DNA from: Eubacteriales bacterium | GTDB taxonomy: Bacteria > Bacillota > Clostridia > Oscillospirales > Oscillospiraceae | Assembly: GCA_030539285.1 (NCBI GenBank) | Contig: JAUNSH010000028.1 | Coordinates: 1 to 38,021 of the forward strand | Length of the DNA stretch: 38,021 bases | Direction: 5' to 3' | In this document: positions 1 through 6,108 of the stretch, one piece after another | How the letters are laid out: every line of letters begins with the position of its first letter | How positions within the stretch are numbered: position 1 is the first letter of the stretch | The notes under the pieces: model-generated | Databases searched by the model: none | Told to the model about the DNA's origin: nothing | The model's input: the letters and a program-made list of their open reading frames with translations, nothing else | Made by a program: the position numbers and the translations under genes

Positions 1-40
1 GACCAAGAGACCGTGGGTTCAAGTCCCGCAGCCCGGACCA
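1..40 (+). tRNA. tRNA, 3' part only (identity not determined)
   Basis: The window opens inside a tRNA gene. A T-arm is visible with stem GTGGG (13-17), loop TTCAAGT (18-24) and stem CCCGC (25-29, one G-U pair). The 3' acceptor strand AGCCCGG (30-36), discriminator A37 and an encoded CCA (38-40) follow. The anticodon lies outside the window, so the amino acid cannot be given. A terminator hairpin follows directly. A tRNA 3' end beside a region holding an integrase remnant could be an old attachment site, but no second copy of this 3' end was noticed in the window. Confidence 0.85.
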
Positions 41-76
41 AAACCGCCAGTTTTCACAAAGAAAACTGGCGGTTTT
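40..76 (+). terminator. Intrinsic terminator after the tRNA
   Basis: A perfect inverted repeat has arms AAAACCGCCAGTTTTC (40-55) and GAAAACTGGCGGTTTT (61-76) around a 5-nt loop, and ends in a T-run. It begins on the last base of the tRNA CCA. The GC core of the arms recurs in the terminator at 3393-3427. Confidence 0.85.
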
Positions 77-86
77 GTCATTTATT

Positions 87-269
87 TTAGTTTAAGCTCA
101 AAGTTATCCACGATTTACACTGATCGCAGAAAATCTGAATTTCTTCGCTGTCAGCACTTCCCAAATAAAAATGTCGACTATCTAAATAATCTCGAAGTAT
201 TGTGAGCTTTTTATTCGGTGCAGGTATTTCAATGGAATTACCACAGGTGCATTTTATTGTTATTGTCAT
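87..269 (-). CDS. Small zinc-ribbon-like protein, function unknown
   Basis: This 60-residue protein has CTC near residues 8-10 and CDQC near residues 48-51. The four cysteines are spaced as in a small treble-clef or zinc-ribbon fold, which suggests metal binding. GAGGG lies 5 nt upstream of the ATG at 269, a good ribosome site. It is the second gene of a minus-strand pair, starting 9 bp after the stop of the 251-residue gene, so it is probably transcribed from the promoter at 1068-1096. No family is recognised. A structural or nucleic-acid-binding role would be a guess. Confidence 0.6.
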   Translation of the reverse strand: MTITIKCTCGNSIEIPAPNKKLTILRDYLDSRHFYLGSADSEEIQIFCDQCKSWITLSLN

Positions 270-278
270 TGTATCCCT

Positions 279-1034
279 CTAATCTTTGTCTATTGTATCA
301 CAGCCGTCTAACAACTCATTTTTCTGCTCCGTAGAGTCAAGCGCCTTTTGTGCAGCAGCTTTTCCCTGAAGATGGAACTTAGGAATTGTCGGCAATGCAA
401 TCTTTTCTTTTGTGCCAATCTTCTTATGGCTCTTTTCATACAGATAATCTTCCTGTTCCCGCTTCAGCCGTTCATACTCACTTCCAGCATCCTCAAGTTG
501 TACACCGTCTCCATAGAAGCAAAACACTTCGTTCGCTTTGATAACCAGCGCAGAAATATATTCAACGCCCGGAGTGGTAATTTCGTTAAGCACGGTGTAT
601 AACTTGTCCTCTTTATACACTTCCGCTGTTCTCCCATCCGCCCACACCATCTTAGCTGGTACATCATCCAGATATGTAGTAAATGCCCTCCCCGCCAAAT
701 TGACGCATTGATACTTTTGCTGTTTAAAAGCCTTAAGTTTTAATTTATCCGCAATCGTATAAATGACTGCGCCACTGATATCTTTCCCCAGTGCTTCTTT
801 GAAATCCTTTGCCTTATATTCGCCCAGTTCAGACTTATGTCCCTGCTGTCCAATAATTGCAGCATACGGCTCCATATAGGCAAACTCATATTTCTTTCTC
901 GAGATTGCAGTCATCAACAAATTCTTGGACTCACGGAACACAGGCCGAAAAATAAATTCCACTTTGATCATCCGAAAATCCTTTATTGCAGAAATCGGAA
1001 TATGTGTTCCATAGATATCAAAATAGTCAGCCAT
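279..1034 (-). CDS. Hypothetical protein, 251 residues
   Basis: The ATG at 1034 is preferred over the in-frame GTG at 1043 because AGAGGG lies 8 nt before the ATG, while the GTG overlaps that site. The product looks soluble, with no signal peptide or membrane segment. The first half is mixed alpha/beta and the C-terminal third is strongly charged and lysine/glutamate rich. I recognise no catalytic motif and no family. Codon use is AT-richer than in the ABC-F gene next door. It has a very good promoter of its own (1068-1096) and is followed by the zinc-ribbon gene, so the two form an operon. Whether it is chromosomal or part of a decayed island is open. Confidence 0.7.
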   Translation of the reverse strand: MADYFDIYGTHIPISAIKDFRMIKVEFIFRPVFRESKNLLMTAISRKKYEFAYMEPYAAIIGQQGHKSELGEYKAKDFKEALGKDISGAVIYTIADKLKLKAFKQQKYQCVNLAGRAFTTYLDDVPAKMVWADGRTAEVYKEDKLYTVLNEITTPGVEYISALVIKANEVFCFYGDGVQLEDAGSEYERLKREQEDYLYEKSHKKIGTKEKIALPTIPKFHLQGKAAAQKALDSTEQKNELLDGCDTIDKD

Positions 1035-1067
1035 AAACAGCACCCTCTGTCTTTGGTTTGTATGTTA

Positions 1068-1096
1068 ATTGTAATGTAAGCATGATTCTTTGTCAA
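1068..1096 (-). promoter_or_regulatory. Sigma-A promoter of the 251-residue/zinc-ribbon operon
   Basis: On the minus strand, TTGACA (1091-1096) and TACAAT (1068-1073) are separated by exactly 17 nt. That is nearly a consensus housekeeping promoter, about 35 nt upstream of the start codon at 1034. Confidence 0.75.
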
Positions 1097-1203
1097 TCCT
1101 TCCGTCTTTGTCCTGTTGAAAATCGCCCTTGTAAGTGTGTCGCATAAAATGACTTGTGTATTTCGCGAAGAGGATGTGCTATAATATTGGTGCAGAAATG
1201 TTT

Positions 1204-1240
1204 CATGCTCCACGGTGGTTTTTCCGTGGAGCATGTTTTT
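1204..1240 (+). terminator. Intrinsic terminator beyond the ABC-F stop
   Basis: A perfect 12-bp stem (CATGCTCCACGG at 1204-1215, complement at 1224-1235) with an 8-nt loop is followed on the + strand by a T-run. The T-run overlaps the TGA of the minus-strand ABC-F gene. On the minus strand the hairpin comes directly after that gene but has a weaker U-tract, so it may work in both directions. An extended -10 element (TG-n-TATAAT, 1180-1185) lies just upstream on the + strand. Confidence 0.65.
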
Positions 1241-2728
1241 TCAAAGCGCAACAACTCCCGTCGCCACATTCTCGCAGAAGGCCTTGTCGTGTTCCACAAA
1301 CAGGATCGTCGGCTGGAACTGAATCAGCAATTCTTCGATCTGCATCCGGGAGATCACGTCGATATAGTTCATCGGCTCATCCCAGATGTGCAGGTGGGCC
1401 GGTTCGCAGATGGATTTTGCCAGCAGTACCTTTTTCTTCTGCCCGGCGCTTAGACTCGACATATCCTTTTCCATCTGCGCCTTCGGCACATCCAGCTTCG
1501 CCAGCATGGCGAGGAACAAGCTTTCCTCGATGCCGCTGTCCCGGGCGAGGTCAGACAGGCTCCCCCGCAGATAGGAAGTATCCTGACTGACATAGGAGAT
1601 TTTCAGGCCGTTCCCCCGCCAGAATTCCCCCGTGTAGGGGATCTCCTGCCCGCAGATCAGCTTGAGAATGCTGCTCTTGCCAGAACCGTTGGCACCCTGC
1701 AAGGCGATCCGATCCCCCTTCTGGATGGTAAAGCTGACAGGGTCGCATACCGGCTCCTGACCATAGGCGATGGTCACATCCTTCAGCTCCACCAGCCGCT
1801 TGGTATGATACGGGGTCTGGAAGATTTTCAGCGTGTCGCTGCGCTCGATGTTTTTCAGCAGCTTGGATTTTTCCTCTATCGCCGCCGTCTGCCGCTGCTC
1901 GATTGCCTTCGCGCGGGCCATTGACTTTTTGGCCTTTGCCCCCTGCAGCGGGCGCCAGCCCTTTACATTGTCTACATCCATTGGCCCGCTGCGGAGCTTT
2001 CTGCGCTCAGCGGTATCTGACCAGCTGGCTTTCTCTCTGGCGGTTTCCTCAAGGCGGGAGATTTCCTTTTTCAGCTTTTCATTTTCCGCTTGCTCGAAAG
2101 CATCCTGCCGCTGTTTATTCTCCATCCATGTGGAGAAATTGCCCTTGCAGACCTGAATATCCGATTTGTTGATGGAGAGAATGTGATCCACGCAGCCGTC
2201 CAGAAACGCCCGGTCGTGGGACACCAGAATGAAGCCCTTTTTCGTACTCAGATATTGGCTCACCAGCTCCCGGCCCCGGATGTCCAGATGGTTCGTCGGC
2301 TCGTCGATGAGCAGAAAGTTGTTCTCTTTGGAAAACAGCACCGCAAGCTGGAACTTCGTCTGCTCGCCGTTGCTCAAAGTGCCGTAAGGACGGTACAGCA
2401 CCTCGTCATCCAGCTGCAATTTTGCCATTTCCCGCTGGATCTTCCAATATTCGTAGTCCGGGTACATGGCTTCCACCGCGTCAAGGGCTAGGACGCTCTT
2501 GTCCGCCACAAAATACGGGAAGTAGGAAAATTCCACAGAGGCGGAAATCCTGCCCTGATAGTCGTATTTTCCCAGAAGGAGATTCAGAAAAGTGGTTTTG
2601 CCCCGTCCGTTCCTGCCGGTGAAGCCCAAACGCCAGTTGGTATCGATCTGGAAGCTGACGTTCTCAAAAATGTTCTCATAGCTGCCGTCATAGGCAAAGG
2701 TCAAATTGGAAACTTGAATCAAAGACAT
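1241..2728 (-). CDS. ABC-F ribosomal protection ATPase, Lsa/CplR type
   Basis: This 495-residue protein has two ABC ATPase domains and no membrane segments, as in ABC-F proteins. Domain 1 has Walker A GRNGRGKTT (38-46), signature LSNGEQ (118-123) and Walker B FLLIDEP (138-144). Domain 2 has GANGSGKS near 345, LSAGQ near 424 and IWDEP near 447, and both catalytic glutamates are present. A charged linker around 190-320 corresponds to the interdomain arm that enters the ribosome. Length and N-terminus match the Lsa/CplR group, which dislodges lincosamides, streptogramin A and pleuromutilins. The actual drug spectrum is inferred. The ATG at 2728 has GGAGGG 6 nt upstream. A 26-codon in-frame extension to 2806 crosses the attenuator and is rejected. 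Expression is probably controlled by the leader at 2749-2984. Confidence 0.9.
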   Translation of the reverse strand: MSLIQVSNLTFAYDGSYENIFENVSFQIDTNWRLGFTGRNGRGKTTFLNLLLGKYDYQGRISASVEFSYFPYFVADKSVLALDAVEAMYPDYEYWKIQREMAKLQLDDEVLYRPYGTLSNGEQTKFQLAVLFSKENNFLLIDEPTNHLDIRGRELVSQYLSTKKGFILVSHDRAFLDGCVDHILSINKSDIQVCKGNFSTWMENKQRQDAFEQAENEKLKKEISRLEETAREKASWSDTAERRKLRSGPMDVDNVKGWRPLQGAKAKKSMARAKAIEQRQTAAIEEKSKLLKNIERSDTLKIFQTPYHTKRLVELKDVTIAYGQEPVCDPVSFTIQKGDRIALQGANGSGKSSILKLICGQEIPYTGEFWRGNGLKISYVSQDTSYLRGSLSDLARDSGIEESLFLAMLAKLDVPKAQMEKDMSSLSAGQKKKVLLAKSICEPAHLHIWDEPMNYIDVISRMQIEELLIQFQPTILFVEHDKAFCENVATGVVAL

Positions 2729-2748
2729 AGCTGCCCTCCAAATATAAG

Positions 2749-2779
2749 AAAAATGGCCGCAGGAACGCATCCCGCAGCC
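2749..2779 (-). terminator. Attenuator terminator in the ABC-F leader
   Basis: On the minus strand a 10-bp stem with two G-U pairs (2770-2779 with 2755-2764, 5-nt loop) is followed by A, five T (2749-2753) and C. It lies between the promoter at 2956-2984 and the ABC-F start at 2728, so it would stop transcription before the gene unless refolded. This placement is typical of antibiotic-inducible ABC-F genes. Confidence 0.7.
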
Positions 2780-2902
2780 AACACGATCTGCCGCCCCCAT
2801 GGGCATGGCAACACTATGTCAGTTGATCCGGCGCACACCTTCCTGCATCAGGGCACAACAAACACAAGCAGCCGCTTCGCCGCTTTTTGTATGCCCCATC
2901 GA

Positions 2903-2923
2903 TCAGCAAGAAGTATTGCGCAT
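2903..2923 (-). CDS. Leader peptide MRNTSC of the ABC-F attenuator
   Basis: A six-codon ORF reads ATG CGC AAT ACT TCT TGC TGA on the minus strand. GGAG lies 8 nt before the ATG, a good ribosome site. The ORF begins about 30 nt after the expected transcription start. Short peptides in this position regulate many ABC-F and erm genes by ribosome stalling. No independent function is likely. Confidence 0.5.
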   Translation of the reverse strand: MRNTSC

Positions 2924-2955
2924 CCTTTCAACTCCAATCTATTTCAATTATTTGG

Positions 2956-2984
2956 ATTATAGCAGAGAAAATACATTCTGGCAA
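2956..2984 (-). promoter_or_regulatory. Sigma-A promoter of the ABC-F gene
   Basis: On the minus strand TTGCCA (2979-2984) and a perfect TATAAT (2956-2961) are 17 nt apart. Transcription should start near 2949. Confidence 0.8.
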
Positions 2985-3092
2985 GAGGTTCCTGAAAAAA
3001 TGCTTTTCTTTGTTTACAGCAGCAGGGATTTCCATGTCTGCACCACATAGTTTCCGCTCTTTGGCAAACACTAAGCCCAGGGAGTGATGATG

Positions 3093-3386
3093 ATGGATGG
3101 ACAGGAACTTGCAAAGCAGACGTTGGATCAAATTCCGCAGGCAAATGCCAACGCAAAACGCATCGTCGGGCTTGTGAAGGAGGGCGGCAGGATCACGGGA
3201 TACCAGCTGTCCGATGAAACCTTCGTTTCCAAACCCGAAGCCGTCTCCATGGCAAAGCAGGGACAGATCGCGGGCGTGGGCATCGCCCACCGGGGAGATA
3301 CCGAATACCTGAAATCCATCCCCGATGGCACCGAAAATAACAATCTGGGAAATCTGCCCTCTGTTTCCCCGGAGCAAAAGATGTAA
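3093..3386 (+). CDS. DUF3892 domain protein
   Basis: This small protein of about 97 residues has a core (KRIVGLVKEGGRITGYQL and GVGIAHRGDTEYLKSIPDG) that matches the DUF3892 pattern as I know it. The function of the family is unknown. The start is ambiguous because GTG, ATG, ATG and ATG follow each other from 3084. The ATG at 3093 is 8 nt from AGGGAG and is chosen. No clear promoter is seen upstream. The gene ends 6 bp before a strong terminator, so it is probably monocistronic. Confidence 0.75.
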   Translation: MDGQELAKQTLDQIPQANANAKRIVGLVKEGGRITGYQLSDETFVSKPEAVSMAKQGQIAGVGIAHRGDTEYLKSIPDGTENNNLGNLPSVSPEQKM

Positions 3387-3392
3387 GCTAAG

Positions 3393-3427
3393 GCCGCCAG
3401 TTTTCGTGATGAAAACTGGCGGCTTTC
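3393..3427 (+). terminator. Intrinsic terminator after the DUF3892 gene
   Basis: A 13-bp perfect stem (GCCGCCAGTTTTC at 3393-3405, complement at 3411-3423) has loop GTGAT and is followed by TTTC. The stem shares GCCAGTTTTC with the tRNA terminator at 40-76. It also faces the end of the minus-strand gene at 3452. Confidence 0.8.
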
Positions 3428-3451
3428 GCGAAGAAAAATCCGAAAACTGGA

Positions 3452-3763
3452 TCATTTCCACCCGGCAAATACGGAATCCGGCTTGGTGATATAAAAATCC
3501 TCCACACCCTGCCGGTACTTCCGGTAATCCACCCGCACAGGCCTGTCCGCCTGATCAAAGGTCTGCGTCCATACCAGCCACGAAACGTAGCGAAGCTGGC
3601 GATCCGTACCGTAAGCCATGTGGTACCCGATTTGACTGAGTTCGGCTGTGCTGTCCGGGTCATATGCTGTAACAGCTTTCAGGAATTGTGCCCGGCTCTC
3701 CTCATCAGGAAGAGAAAACCAGACCTGGTCATGTTTCTCGAACAGTTCATTTAATTGGCGCAT
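3452..3763 (-). CDS. Hypothetical protein, 103 residues
   Basis: The ATG at 3763 has AGGAGGG 8 nt upstream, so the 26 additional in-frame codons to 3841 are not used. The product is a soluble protein rich in aromatic residues, with an N-terminal charged helix and no recognisable domain or signal peptide. It converges with the DUF3892 gene and the two share the hairpin at 3393-3427. The hairpin at 3806-3827 upstream could separate it from the minus-strand operon at 4009-4629. Confidence 0.7.
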   Translation of the reverse strand: MRQLNELFEKHDQVWFSLPDEESRAQFLKAVTAYDPDSTAELSQIGYHMAYGTDRQLRYVSWLVWTQTFDQADRPVRVDYRKYRQGVEDFYITKPDSVFAGWK

Positions 3764-3805
3764 AAATAGTGCCCTCCTTAGTTTATTCCTAAAAGAGCAC
3801 GAAGA

Positions 3806-3827
3806 AAGCCCATCGGCAGACGGGCTT
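3806..3827 (-). terminator. Weak bidirectional hairpin
   Basis: The arms AAGCCCAT (3806-3813) and ACGGGCTT (3820-3827) pair with one G-U and a 6-nt loop, flanked by short T-rich stretches on both sides. It could end transcripts of the minus-strand 4009-4629 operon. Confidence 0.4.
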
Positions 3828-3858
3828 CTTTGTCGGCCCATCGTTCAAGCTTTAGCAC

Positions 3859-3968
3859 CATACCCTTCGGCGGTTGCTGTGCGGTCATTGAGCTTGTCTC
3901 TCGCGCACTCTTTATAGGCAGGTATGAAATTGGTGAGGTTTCCCTCGCTGACCTAAGTCTAGCAGATC
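3859..3968 (-). pseudogene. Possible C-terminal gene remnant, 35 codons
   Basis: In the 245-bp gap between two minus-strand genes, one minus frame is open for about 35 codons without a start. It contains NLTNFIPAYKECARDK and ends at TGA near 3859. Upstream in the same frame are two close TAG codons, preceded by more open sequence (NNVRFIGPMIC). The composition looks protein-like, so this may be the tail of a decayed gene. The family is not recognised and chance is not excluded. Confidence 0.25.
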
Positions 3969-4008
3969 ATAGGCCCAATAAAACGGACGTTATTCAAAAC
4001 GATTGCTT

Positions 4009-4227
4009 CTAATATTCCGTCGCAACATCCGTCTCGGAAATATCATAAGTATCCAGAAATTCCTGCAAGTCGCCGCCGTTGCGGATGAGCAGAACAGCAC
4101 TGAATTTCCCCGTTTGGATATTCTTGAACCCAGCCACCTGCTCCCCGGTGCAGATACTCGAACGAATCACCGGCTTCAGATTCTCCCGGTCATAGGAACA
4201 CTTTTTTGCTTTCCTTCTAAACATCAT
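4009..4227 (-). CDS. Small conserved hypothetical protein (about 72 residues)
   Basis: The product begins with a basic stretch (MMFRRKAKK) and carries CTGEQVAGF and a C-terminal region with FLDTYDI. Small proteins with this pattern occur beside unrelated enzymes in many Clostridia and are sometimes misnamed aspartate dehydrogenase; no function is established to my knowledge. A run of G lies just before the ATG pair at 4227/4224. The GTG at 4236 is less likely. It begins about 10 bp after the stop of the FMN split-barrel gene, so the two are co-transcribed from the promoter at 4655-4683. Confidence 0.65.
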   Translation of the reverse strand: MMFRRKAKKCSYDRENLKPVIRSSICTGEQVAGFKNIQTGKFSAVLLIRNGGDLQEFLDTYDISETDVATEY

Positions 4228-4236
4228 ATTCCCCAC

Positions 4237-4629
4237 TCAGAATTCTATGGTTTCGGGTGCGGAGGTAAAAGAGGAGAAGGTTGCGGTGGCATTTTTGAAG
4301 TAGAACACCTGTGTATTGCCGTCGTTTTCGTCGTACATTTTCCGCAGGCTGGGATAGGCATCCAGCATGGATTTCCGGGCTTCCACACGGTCATCCTCCA
4401 CCAGCTCGCCTGCAACACGCAGCCATGTGCCATTGTGGAATGCGCAGATCTCGGCCTTGGGGTTGGCCATCAGCTGCTTGGAAACGGGCTTCGCCTTGCC
4501 GGTCTGGATGTACAGTCTGCCTTCAAAAATGTGCGCGGTGCCAAAGGGACGAACCCGTGGCTGGTCACCCTCCACGGTTGCCAGATAGTAAGTTCCGGCA
4601 TCTTTCAGAAACTTGCATACACGTTCCAT
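4237..4629 (-). CDS. Pyridoxamine 5'-phosphate oxidase-like FMN-binding split-barrel protein
   Basis: This 130-residue protein matches the small single-domain FMN-binding split-barrel family. Features are YYLATVEGDQPRVRPFG (about 14-30), LYIQTGKAKPVSKQL (about 39-53) and AEICAFHNGTWLRVAGE. The family contains flavin reductase-like and nitroimidazole- or F420-related enzymes besides PPOX itself, so the substrate cannot be stated. The ATG at 4629 has GGAGGG 7 nt upstream. In-frame codons further upstream to 4737 run through the promoter and are rejected. It is the first gene of a two-gene operon and is divergent from the exonuclease gene at 4789. Confidence 0.85.
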   Translation of the reverse strand: MERVCKFLKDAGTYYLATVEGDQPRVRPFGTAHIFEGRLYIQTGKAKPVSKQLMANPKAEICAFHNGTWLRVAGELVEDDRVEARKSMLDAYPSLRKMYDENDGNTQVFYFKNATATFSSFTSAPETIEF

Positions 4630-4654
4630 AATGTTACCCTCCGTTTTTTCTTCC

Positions 4655-4683
4655 ATCATACTCCCAATCGCCGTCTTTGTAAA
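4655..4683 (-). promoter_or_regulatory. Sigma-A promoter of the split-barrel operon
   Basis: On the minus strand TTTACA (4678-4683), a 17-nt spacer and TATGAT (4655-4660) lie about 25 nt before the start codon at 4629. Confidence 0.65.
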
Positions 4684-4731
4684 GCCGCAAATCAAGAAAG
4701 TAGCTTTTCTTTGTCTACTGCGTATCAAAGC

Positions 4732-4760
4732 TTGCATCCCGGCGGCTTTTTCGGTATACT
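4732..4760 (+). promoter_or_regulatory. Sigma-A promoter of the exonuclease gene
   Basis: TTGCAT (4732-4737), a 17-nt spacer and TATACT (4755-4760) stand about 28 nt before the ATG at 4789. It is divergent from the promoter at 4655-4683, with about 50 bp between the two -35 boxes. Confidence 0.7.
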
Positions 4761-4788
4761 GTTCCCAGAACCATCAAGGAGAGAAAAC

Positions 4789-5340
4789 ATGAGCTATTTT
4801 GCAGTCATCGACACAGAAACCAACTGGGCCGATCAGGTCATGTCCATCGGCACCGTGATTGCGGATGCGGACACCTTCCAGCCGATTGCCGCCAAATATC
4901 ATATTCTGCCCGAGGAATGCGCCATCGGCGGTATATTCTACGACGCCCTGTTTCTGGACACTCCTGTGGAGCCCATCCTATGCACCCGCGAGGAAGCCGT
5001 GGCAGATTTGTCCAGGTGGCTGTACCGGTATGACGTGACTTCCCTATTCGCCTACAATGCGGGCTTTGACCGAAACCATCTGCCGGAACTACATCGTTTT
5101 GATTGGTACGACATCATGCGCATTGCGATTTACCGCCAGCACAATCCTAAAATCCCCGCCTGCGCCGACTGCTACAGCACTGGGCGCATGAAGCGGGGTT
5201 ACGGCGTGGAGTCCATGCTCCGTATGCTTTCCGAGAATTGTACATATCGGGAAACCCACAATGCGCTGTTTGATGCTCTGGATGAACTGGAAATCGTCCG
5301 GCTGCTTGGGCACGGAATCCACGAATATATTCTGCTGTGA
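4789..5340 (+). CDS. DnaQ-like 3'-5' exonuclease (DEDDh)
   Basis: This 183-residue protein consists of an RNase T/DnaQ-type exonuclease fold. Exo I is DTE (8-10), Exo II is NAGFD (90-94) and Exo III is HNALFD (157-162), so the two-metal active-site acids and the general-base histidine are present. No further domain is attached, which fits a stand-alone exonuclease of unknown substrate rather than a polymerase subunit. The ATG at 4789 has AAGGAGAG a few nt upstream and its own promoter. Open frame further upstream to 4003 is a shadow of minus-strand genes. A hairpin follows the stop by 5 bp. Confidence 0.85.
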   Translation: MSYFAVIDTETNWADQVMSIGTVIADADTFQPIAAKYHILPEECAIGGIFYDALFLDTPVEPILCTREEAVADLSRWLYRYDVTSLFAYNAGFDRNHLPELHRFDWYDIMRIAIYRQHNPKIPACADCYSTGRMKRGYGVESMLRMLSENCTYRETHNALFDALDELEIVRLLGHGIHEYILL

Positions 5341-5345
5341 ATAGC

Positions 5346-5373
5346 TGTGGGGTGACGAAACCGTCACCCCACA
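5346..5373 (+). terminator. Bidirectional hairpin between exonuclease gene and integrase fragment
   Basis: A perfect 12-bp stem (TGTGGGGTGACG at 5346-5357, complement at 5362-5373) with a 4-nt loop is followed by TTTC. It sits between two convergent reading frames and ends just before the stop of the integrase fragment. Confidence 0.75.
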
Positions 5374-5375
5374 TT

Positions 5376-5825
5376 TCATACCTTTGCTTTCAATTTCTCC
5401 TTCTCCGCCGCGATTTCCTGTTTCATTTCCTCGATCATGGCAGCAAGTTTTTCTTCACACTCCTCACGGGTGTGTGCGTAGACATTTCGAGAAATCCGCT
5501 TGCCGTGGGCATCTCTGGGGGAGTATTTCCCTTCCCAGAGGTGGTCATTGATCTGGTACAGACAGCCTGTCCCGCTTTTGCGGTGCTTGAACGGGGTTGG
5601 CTGGAAGTCCACCCTCTGGGCGTTGGCTCTTTCCTCCTCGGTGGGCATGGGCGTGTCGGTTTTCCCGATCTGGCGGTCAATCCTCACCGCCGCCTGCTGC
5701 TGCATCAGGTCGGTGACATGGGAGTAAATGTCCAGCGTGGTGGCCGAGGAAACATGACCAATGATGGTGGACAGGGTCTTCACATCCATGCCGTGTTCCA
5801 GCGCCATGGTCGCGAAAGTGTGCCC
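5376..5825 (-). pseudogene. Tyrosine recombinase, C-terminal fragment
   Basis: The fragment begins with GHTFATMALEHGMDVKTLS and continues through IIGHVSSATTLDIYSHVTD. It keeps the second catalytic histidine box (GH) and the nucleophile tyrosine region (YSH). The upstream half, with the catalytic Arg, Lys and the HxxR box, is missing: the frame breaks exactly where HDLR should precede HTFAT. After the catalytic part comes a second module (GTGCLYQINDHLWEGKYSP) resembling AP2-like/arm-binding integrase domains, here at the C-terminus. A chimeric open frame runs on to an ATG at 5978 through non-integrase sequence. It cannot be active. I infer that insertion of the ICE cut this gene. Confidence 0.85.
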
Positions 5826-5834
5826 ATACACTAT

Positions 5835-5892
5835 AATAAAGACAAATCGGAAAATCCCTGATATTTCAAGGGTTTGCTGGTTTGTCTTTATT
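5835..5892. repeat. Nested inverted repeats at the ICE left junction
   Basis: The outer arms AATAAAGACAAA (5835-5846) and TTTGTCTTTATT (5881-5892) are perfect complements. Inside, AAATCCCT and AAGGGTTT around 5852-5875 pair with one G-U. The structure starts about 10 bp inside the proposed junction, so it may be the element's terminal site for Int/Xis. It could also act as a terminator. The rest of 5893-6014 holds no gene or clear promoter that I can see. Confidence 0.5.
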
Positions 5893-6014
5893 CTTTTTCC
5901 ACGGTTTTTAACCACAAAAAACAGGCTCAAAAGGCGGGCCGGAAAGTGAGGTGTTTCATTAGAACTAAAATCTCTCATCGCTCCAAAATAACAAAATATT
6001 GGACTTTGAGGGAT

Positions 6015-6043
6015 AGCCGCCGCTTTAATTAGTGGCGGCTTTT
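6015..6043 (+). terminator. Intrinsic terminator/attenuator upstream of parA
   Basis: AGCCGCCGC (6015-6023) pairs with GTGGCGGCT (6032-6040, one G-U) around an 8-nt loop and is followed by TTTTC. It lies 33 bp before the short ORF at 6076. It may insulate the element from outside transcription or attenuate the parA transcript. Confidence 0.65.
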
Positions 6044-6075
6044 CTTGTTTCTAAACACAATCAAGGAGGCCATAT

Positions 6076-6108
6076 ATGCGTAAACGATATTGCGGGGTGA
6101 AATTATGA
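6076..6108 (+). CDS. 10-codon ORF translationally coupled to parA
   Basis: MRKRYCGVKL begins 6 nt after AAGGAGG, the best ribosome site in this region. Its TGA overlaps the parA ATG (ATGA, 6105-6108). ParA's own site is only GGGGTG, so ribosomes finishing this peptide may restart on parA. It is most likely a translational leader rather than a functional protein. Confidence 0.4.
   Translation: MRKRYCGVKL

Larger units (their letters stand above)
2729..2955 (-). promoter_or_regulatory. Long 5' leader of the ABC-F gene
   Basis: About 220 nt of untranslated RNA precede the ABC-F start. It carries the short peptide ORF (2903-2923), a GC-rich middle part with the palindrome CCCATGGG that could take part in alternative pairing, and the terminator hairpin next to the gene. 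No other gene is seen between 2729 and the DUF3892 start at 3093. Ribosome stalling on the peptide by a drug is the expected switch, but this is inferred from layout. Confidence 0.6.

Noticed and set aside
2729-2806. 26-codon N-terminal extension of the ABC-F protein
   Set aside because: It crosses the attenuator hairpin, and ABC-F homologues begin at MSLIQVSNL. A good GGAGGG site stands before the ATG at 2728.
4003-4788. Upstream extension of the DnaQ-like ORF
   Set aside because: It runs antisense to two supported minus-strand genes and through a promoter. The ATG at 4789 has a strong ribosome site and begins the exonuclease domain.
5376-5978. Functional 200-residue integrase
   Set aside because: The catalytic Arg, Lys and HxxR part are missing and the first 51 codons are unrelated to integrases.
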